The notes under the pieces: generated by a model
Database searches by the model: none
What the model was told of the DNA's origin: nothing
The model's input: the letters and a program-made list of their open reading frames with translations, nothing else
Made by a program: the position numbers and the translations under genes
DNA from: Spirochaetales bacterium
Lineage (GTDB): Bacteria; Spirochaetota; Spirochaetia; Sphaerochaetales; Sphaerochaetaceae
DNA length: 6,208 bases
Assembly: GCA_022785155.1 (NCBI GenBank)
Contig: JALFRH010000175.1
Coordinates: 1-6,208 of the forward strand
Direction: 5' to 3'
Shown here: positions 6,014 to 6,208 of the stretch, piece by piece
Layout of the letters: each line of letters starts with the position of its first letter
How positions within the stretch are numbered: the first letter of the stretch is position 1

Positions 6014-6208
6014 CTTTTCACTCCCTTTATTATTTGCTTCTCCAGAAGAGTTAGAAGATATGAAAACAATGCTCCAATTATTCCAATTGTTATCATTCCG
6101 GAAATAATAATGTCTGGACGGAATATTCCTCTGGCCTGCTGAATCATATATCCCAAACCTTTGTTGGAAGCCAGCATTTCAGCTGCTACAATACAGGTCC
6201 AAGAAGCA
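6010..6208 (-). CDS. Second NitT/TauT-type permease, C-terminal part only (runs off window)
   Basis: The minus strand is open from the right edge to TGA 6010-6012 and encodes 65 residues beginning ASWTCIVAAEMLASNKGLGY, then MIQQARGIFRPDIIISGM, a hydrophobic stretch ITIGIIGALFSYLLTLLE, and the basic tail KQIIKGVKR. The S-W-x-x-x-V-A-A-E-M block and the following GLGxxI are the same elements seen at 198-217 of the neighbouring permease (SSWATVVAAEM, GVGWII), so this is a paralogous SsuC/TauC-type permease. The 5' end lies beyond 6208. The 4-nt ATGA overlap with the downstream permease shows that the two were co-translated and probably form a heteromeric channel. Confidence 0.9.
   Translation of the reverse strand, partial: ASWTCIVAAEMLASNKGLGYMIQQARGIFRPDIIISGMITIGIIGALFSYLLTLLEKQIIKGVKR

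Noticed and set aside
5505..6107. 200-codon plus-strand open frame
   Set aside because: It lies opposite the permease, whose minus-strand product has clear membrane segments and an EAA loop. The plus product has no recognisable feature.
1..6208. CRISPR arrays, tRNA or rRNA genes, toxin-antitoxin pairs, phage genes
   Set aside because: I saw no regularly spaced repeats, no tRNA-like cloverleaf sequence and no matching proteins on either strand.

Overview
The window carries the 3' part of an ABC-transporter/sulfatase operon on the minus strand. A recent ISL3-family insertion sequence splits it, and its downstream (left) end decays into gene remnants and a broken IS3-type element. The operon DNA is AT-rich (sampled stretches about 37-45% GC). 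The two IS regions are nearer 50% GC and favour AGG arginine codons. The host looks like a low-to-medium GC, probably anaerobic, gut- or sediment-type bacterium (Bacillota or Spirochaetota would fit), but the sequence alone does not fix the taxon.

Read right to left (direction of transcription), the layout is: the C-terminal 65 residues of one inner-membrane permease, running off the right edge (6010-6208); a second complete permease (5222-6013); ATPase A (4560-5222); the inserted IS (3127-4560); the displaced last codons of ATPase A (3025-3118); ATPase B (2274-3017); and a sulfatase (796-2265). Junctions are very tight: an ATGA overlap between the permeases, a TAATG overlap between permease and ATPase A, and 7 and 8 nt gaps before ATPase B and the sulfatase. 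The genes therefore once formed a single co-translated unit. The transporter is of the nitrate/sulfonate/taurine (NitT/TauT) class, with two different permeases and two different ATPases. The sulfatase has the Cys-x-Pro-x-Arg formylglycine motif and no signal peptide, so the simplest model is import of an organic sulfate ester followed by cytoplasmic desulfation. The substrate-binding protein is not in the window.

Two points stand out. First, each ATPase lacks a different canonical element: ATPase A has Asn in place of the H-loop His, and ATPase B has LSTSM in place of LSGGM. In a head-to-tail A/B heterodimer both defects fall in the same composite ATP site and the other site stays canonical. 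This arrangement is known from asymmetric ABC exporters but is not the textbook state for this importer family. Second, the IS is flanked by a perfect 8-bp duplication (TACTCAGT). Removing it in silico restores a 251-residue ATPase A with a normal family C-terminus, while the insertion itself creates a TAG stop at the junction.

Left of the sulfatase are a C-terminal inositol-monophosphatase-family remnant with an in-frame stop (593-795), a short possible Gfo/Idh/MocA dehydrogenase C-terminus (488-592), and a frameshifted IS3-family OrfA remnant on the plus strand (102-433). This end of the cluster has been eroded by deletion and transposition.
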